A stretch of 7,759 nt of DNA from an uncultured Eubacteriales bacterium (GTDB taxonomy: Bacteria > Bacillota > Clostridia > Oscillospirales > CAG-272). Both the position numbers and the translations under genes were made by a program. A model generated the notes under the pieces. It worked only from the letters and a program-made list of their open reading frames with translations, made no database searches and was not told the DNA's origin. Location: assembly GCA_900546315.1 (NCBI GenBank), contig URCP01000121.1:1-7759 (forward strand). Reading direction: 5' to 3'. Numbering within the stretch: the stretch's first letter is position 1; each line of letters begins with the position of its first letter. Of the stretch, positions 6,003 through 7,759 are shown in pieces.

Positions 6003-7759
6003 ATGCCCAGAAAATCGAAGGACAAAGACTCAGAACACATCTCCGGCGACGTAATCGCCGAAATTTCCGATCAACCTATCACTGACACGGTCCGGACGAA
6101 CTTCATGCCGTACGCGATGTACGTCATCCGCGAGCGCTCCATCCCGGAGATCGACGGGTTCAAGCCGTCACACCGAAAGCTTTTGTATACAATGTACAAA
6201 ATGGGGCTCCTGACCGGCTCCCGCACCAAATCGGCGAATGTTGTCGGACAAACGATGAAGCTCAACCCGCACGGCGACGCGGCGATCTATGAAACGCTCG
6301 TCCGTCTGACCCGCGGAAACGAGTCGCTGCTACATCCGTTCATCGACTCGAAGGGAAGCTTTGGCAAACAGTACAGCCGCGACATGGCGTACGCCGCCTC
6401 GCGTTATACAGAAGTAAAGCTCGACCAGTTCGCCGGCGAGCTCTTCAAGGGGATCGACAAGGATTCGGTCGATTTTGTCGACAACTACGACGCGACGATG
6501 AAGGAGCCGCTGCTCCTGCCGACGACGTTTCCGAACGTGCTCGTCTCTCCGAACCTCGGAATCGCCGTTGGAATGACAACAAATATCTGTTCTTTTAATC
6601 TTTCGGAAATATGTGACGGCACAATTCAGCTGCTCCGGAACCCGAACACGTCAGTCGACAAGCTGACCGACATCATCAAGGCTCCGGATTTCGCGGGAGG
6701 GGCGTACCTCGTCTACGACCGCGAGAAAATGAAGGCAATTTACGAGACAGGTCGCGGAAATGTTACACTTCGTTCACGATATAGTTACGATAAGAAGGAC
6801 AATTGCATCGATATAACGCAGATTCCTTACTCTACGTCGATCGAACTTATCATGAAAAAGATCGGCGACCTCGTCAAGGAGGGGCGGCTCAAGGAGATCA
6901 CCGACTTCCGCGACGAGATCGACCTCTCCGGCTTCAAGCTGACGCTCGACCTCAGGCGCGGCGTCGATCCGGACAAGTTAATGGCGAAGCTGTACAAGTC
7001 GACCCCACTTCAGGACGAATTTTCGTGTAATTTCAACGTACTGATTGATGGAACGCCGCGCCAGATGGGCGTCATCGAGATTCTGAACGAGTGGATAAAA
7101 TTCCGTATGCAGTGCGTGCGCCGCGAGCTGAACTTCGATCTGAAGAAAAAGCAGGACAAACTGCACCTTCTGCTCGGTCTCGGCAAGATTTTACTCGACA
7201 TAGATAAAGCGATCCGCATCGTCCGCGAGACCGAAAAGGAGTCCGACGTCGTCCCGAACCTGATGGACGGCTTCCAGATCGACCAGATTCAGGCGGAATA
7301 TATCGCGGAAATTAAGCTGAGAAATCTGAATCGTGAATATATCATTAACAGAATTCAAGAAATCGAGTCGCTCCGTAGTGAAATTGACGAACTTCGCGAC
7401 AAGATCGGCGACGACATCAAAATAAGATCACATATTGCCGCCGAACTCAAGGAAATCAAGAAGAAATTCGGCAAGCCGCGCATGACCCAGCTGCTCGATC
7501 CAAACGACATAGTGATAGAAGACGTCGTTGAGGACGAAGAGAGCTACCCGGTCCGCGTAATTTTCACGCGCGAGGGGTATTTCAAGAAGATTCTGCCGCA
7601 GTCGATTCGTCAGAATGACGAACACAAACTCAAGGAGGGCGACGAGCTCCTCGTCGACTGTACGGTTGACAACAACTCGGAGCTGCTATTTTTCAGTGAT
7701 TTCTCACAATGCTATAAGGCGAAAGCGGCGGATTTTGAGCCGATGAAGGCGACGCAGCT
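6003..7759 (+). CDS. Type IIA DNA topoisomerase A subunit (topoisomerase IV / gyrase A-like), 3'-truncated by window edge
   Basis: The frame is open from ATG 6003 to the window end: 585 codons and no stop. The family cuts and rejoins both DNA strands, with a GyrB/ParE-type ATPase partner, to decatenate or relax DNA. The N-terminal block MYVIRERSIPEIDGFKPSHR (39-58) matches the GyrA/ParC winged-helix start but is one residue shorter than the common DVRDGLKPVHRR form. KSANVVGQTMKLNPHGDAA (76-94) is the DNA-gate helix. AASRYTE (131-137) holds catalytic Arg134 and Tyr135. PNVLVSPNLGIAVGMTTNI (177-195) is the DNA-intercalating region. A charged, coiled-coil-rich segment (about 365-495) follows, then VRVIFTREGYFKKI (517-530) and the first pieces of a beta-pinwheel C-terminal domain. 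Ala93 stands where E. coli GyrA has Ser83, and Glu97 where it has Asp87 (Glu in ParC). No ParE/GyrB gene precedes it. I lean towards topoisomerase IV A (parC-like); whether it is a true ParC or a third GyrA-like paralogue is open, so no symbol is given. Confidence -1.
   Translation, partial: MPRKSKDKDSEHISGDVIAEISDQPITDTVRTNFMPYAMYVIRERSIPEIDGFKPSHRKLLYTMYKMGLLTGSRTKSANVVGQTMKLNPHGDAAIYETLVRLTRGNESLLHPFIDSKGSFGKQYSRDMAYAASRYTEVKLDQFAGELFKGIDKDSVDFVDNYDATMKEPLLLPTTFPNVLVSPNLGIAVGMTTNICSFNLSEICDGTIQLLRNPNTSVDKLTDIIKAPDFAGGAYLVYDREKMKAIYETGRGNVTLRSRYSYDKKDNCIDITQIPYSTSIELIMKKIGDLVKEGRLKEITDFRDEIDLSGFKLTLDLRRGVDPDKLMAKLYKSTPLQDEFSCNFNVLIDGTPRQMGVIEILNEWIKFRMQCVRRELNFDLKKKQDKLHLLLGLGKILLDIDKAIRIVRETEKESDVVPNLMDGFQIDQIQAEYIAEIKLRNLNREYIINRIQEIESLRSEIDELRDKIGDDIKIRSHIAAELKEIKKKFGKPRMTQLLDPNDIVIEDVVEDEESYPVRVIFTREGYFKKILPQSIRQNDEHKLKEGDELLVDCTVDNNSELLFFSDFSQCYKAKAADFEPMKATQ

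Overview
This window carries seven protein genes, all on the + strand and tightly packed. The first is cut at its 5' end and the last at its 3' end by the window edges. No gap between genes exceeds about 75 bases. I see no tRNA, rRNA, CRISPR array, insertion sequence or phage gene. Codons strongly favour C or G at the third position, the genes have Shine-Dalgarno sites of the AAAGGAG type, and the divergent topoisomerase IV A-like protein resembles sequences I associate with gut Clostridia (Oscillospirales-like Bacillota). That placement is inference from memory of protein families, not from a search.

Left region, 1-2862: a sugar-nucleotide cluster. It has the C-terminal three quarters of a nucleotidyltransferase, then galE (UDP-hexose 4-epimerase), then galM (aldose 1-epimerase). 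Spacings of 32 and 41 bases, each with a good ribosome site, suggest one transcript. GalM would convert beta-galactose to the alpha form, a sugar 1-phosphate made elsewhere could be activated by the nucleotidyltransferase, and GalE would interconvert gluco- and galacto-configured UDP-sugars. GalE has Cys at position 299 in E. coli numbering, the small-residue state linked to acceptance of N-acetylated UDP-hexosamines. No galK or galT lies in the window. The cluster ends at a strong 14-bp hairpin (2870-2901).

Middle region, 2934-5972: a polytopic membrane protein of the ArsP_2 / 'putative manganese transporter' group with a His/Cys-rich loop, then prfA (release factor 1), then a two-domain Sua5-type threonylcarbamoyl-AMP synthase that starts 6 bases after the prfA stop. 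The last two are translation housekeeping genes. The metal exporter upstream is in close operon-like spacing (27 bases).

Right region, 6003-7759: the first 585 codons of a type IIA topoisomerase A subunit (ParC/GyrA-like), running off the edge. The catalytic Arg-Tyr pair is intact, but the residue equivalent to E. coli GyrA Ser83 is Ala.

The region looks like ordinary chromosomal core with some lineage-specific features. I found no convincing undescribed system. The points most worth a second look are the GalE Cys299 next to an unassigned nucleotidyltransferase, the His-rich exporter beside prfA, the natural Ala in the quinolone-determining region, and the hairpin at 2870-2901.
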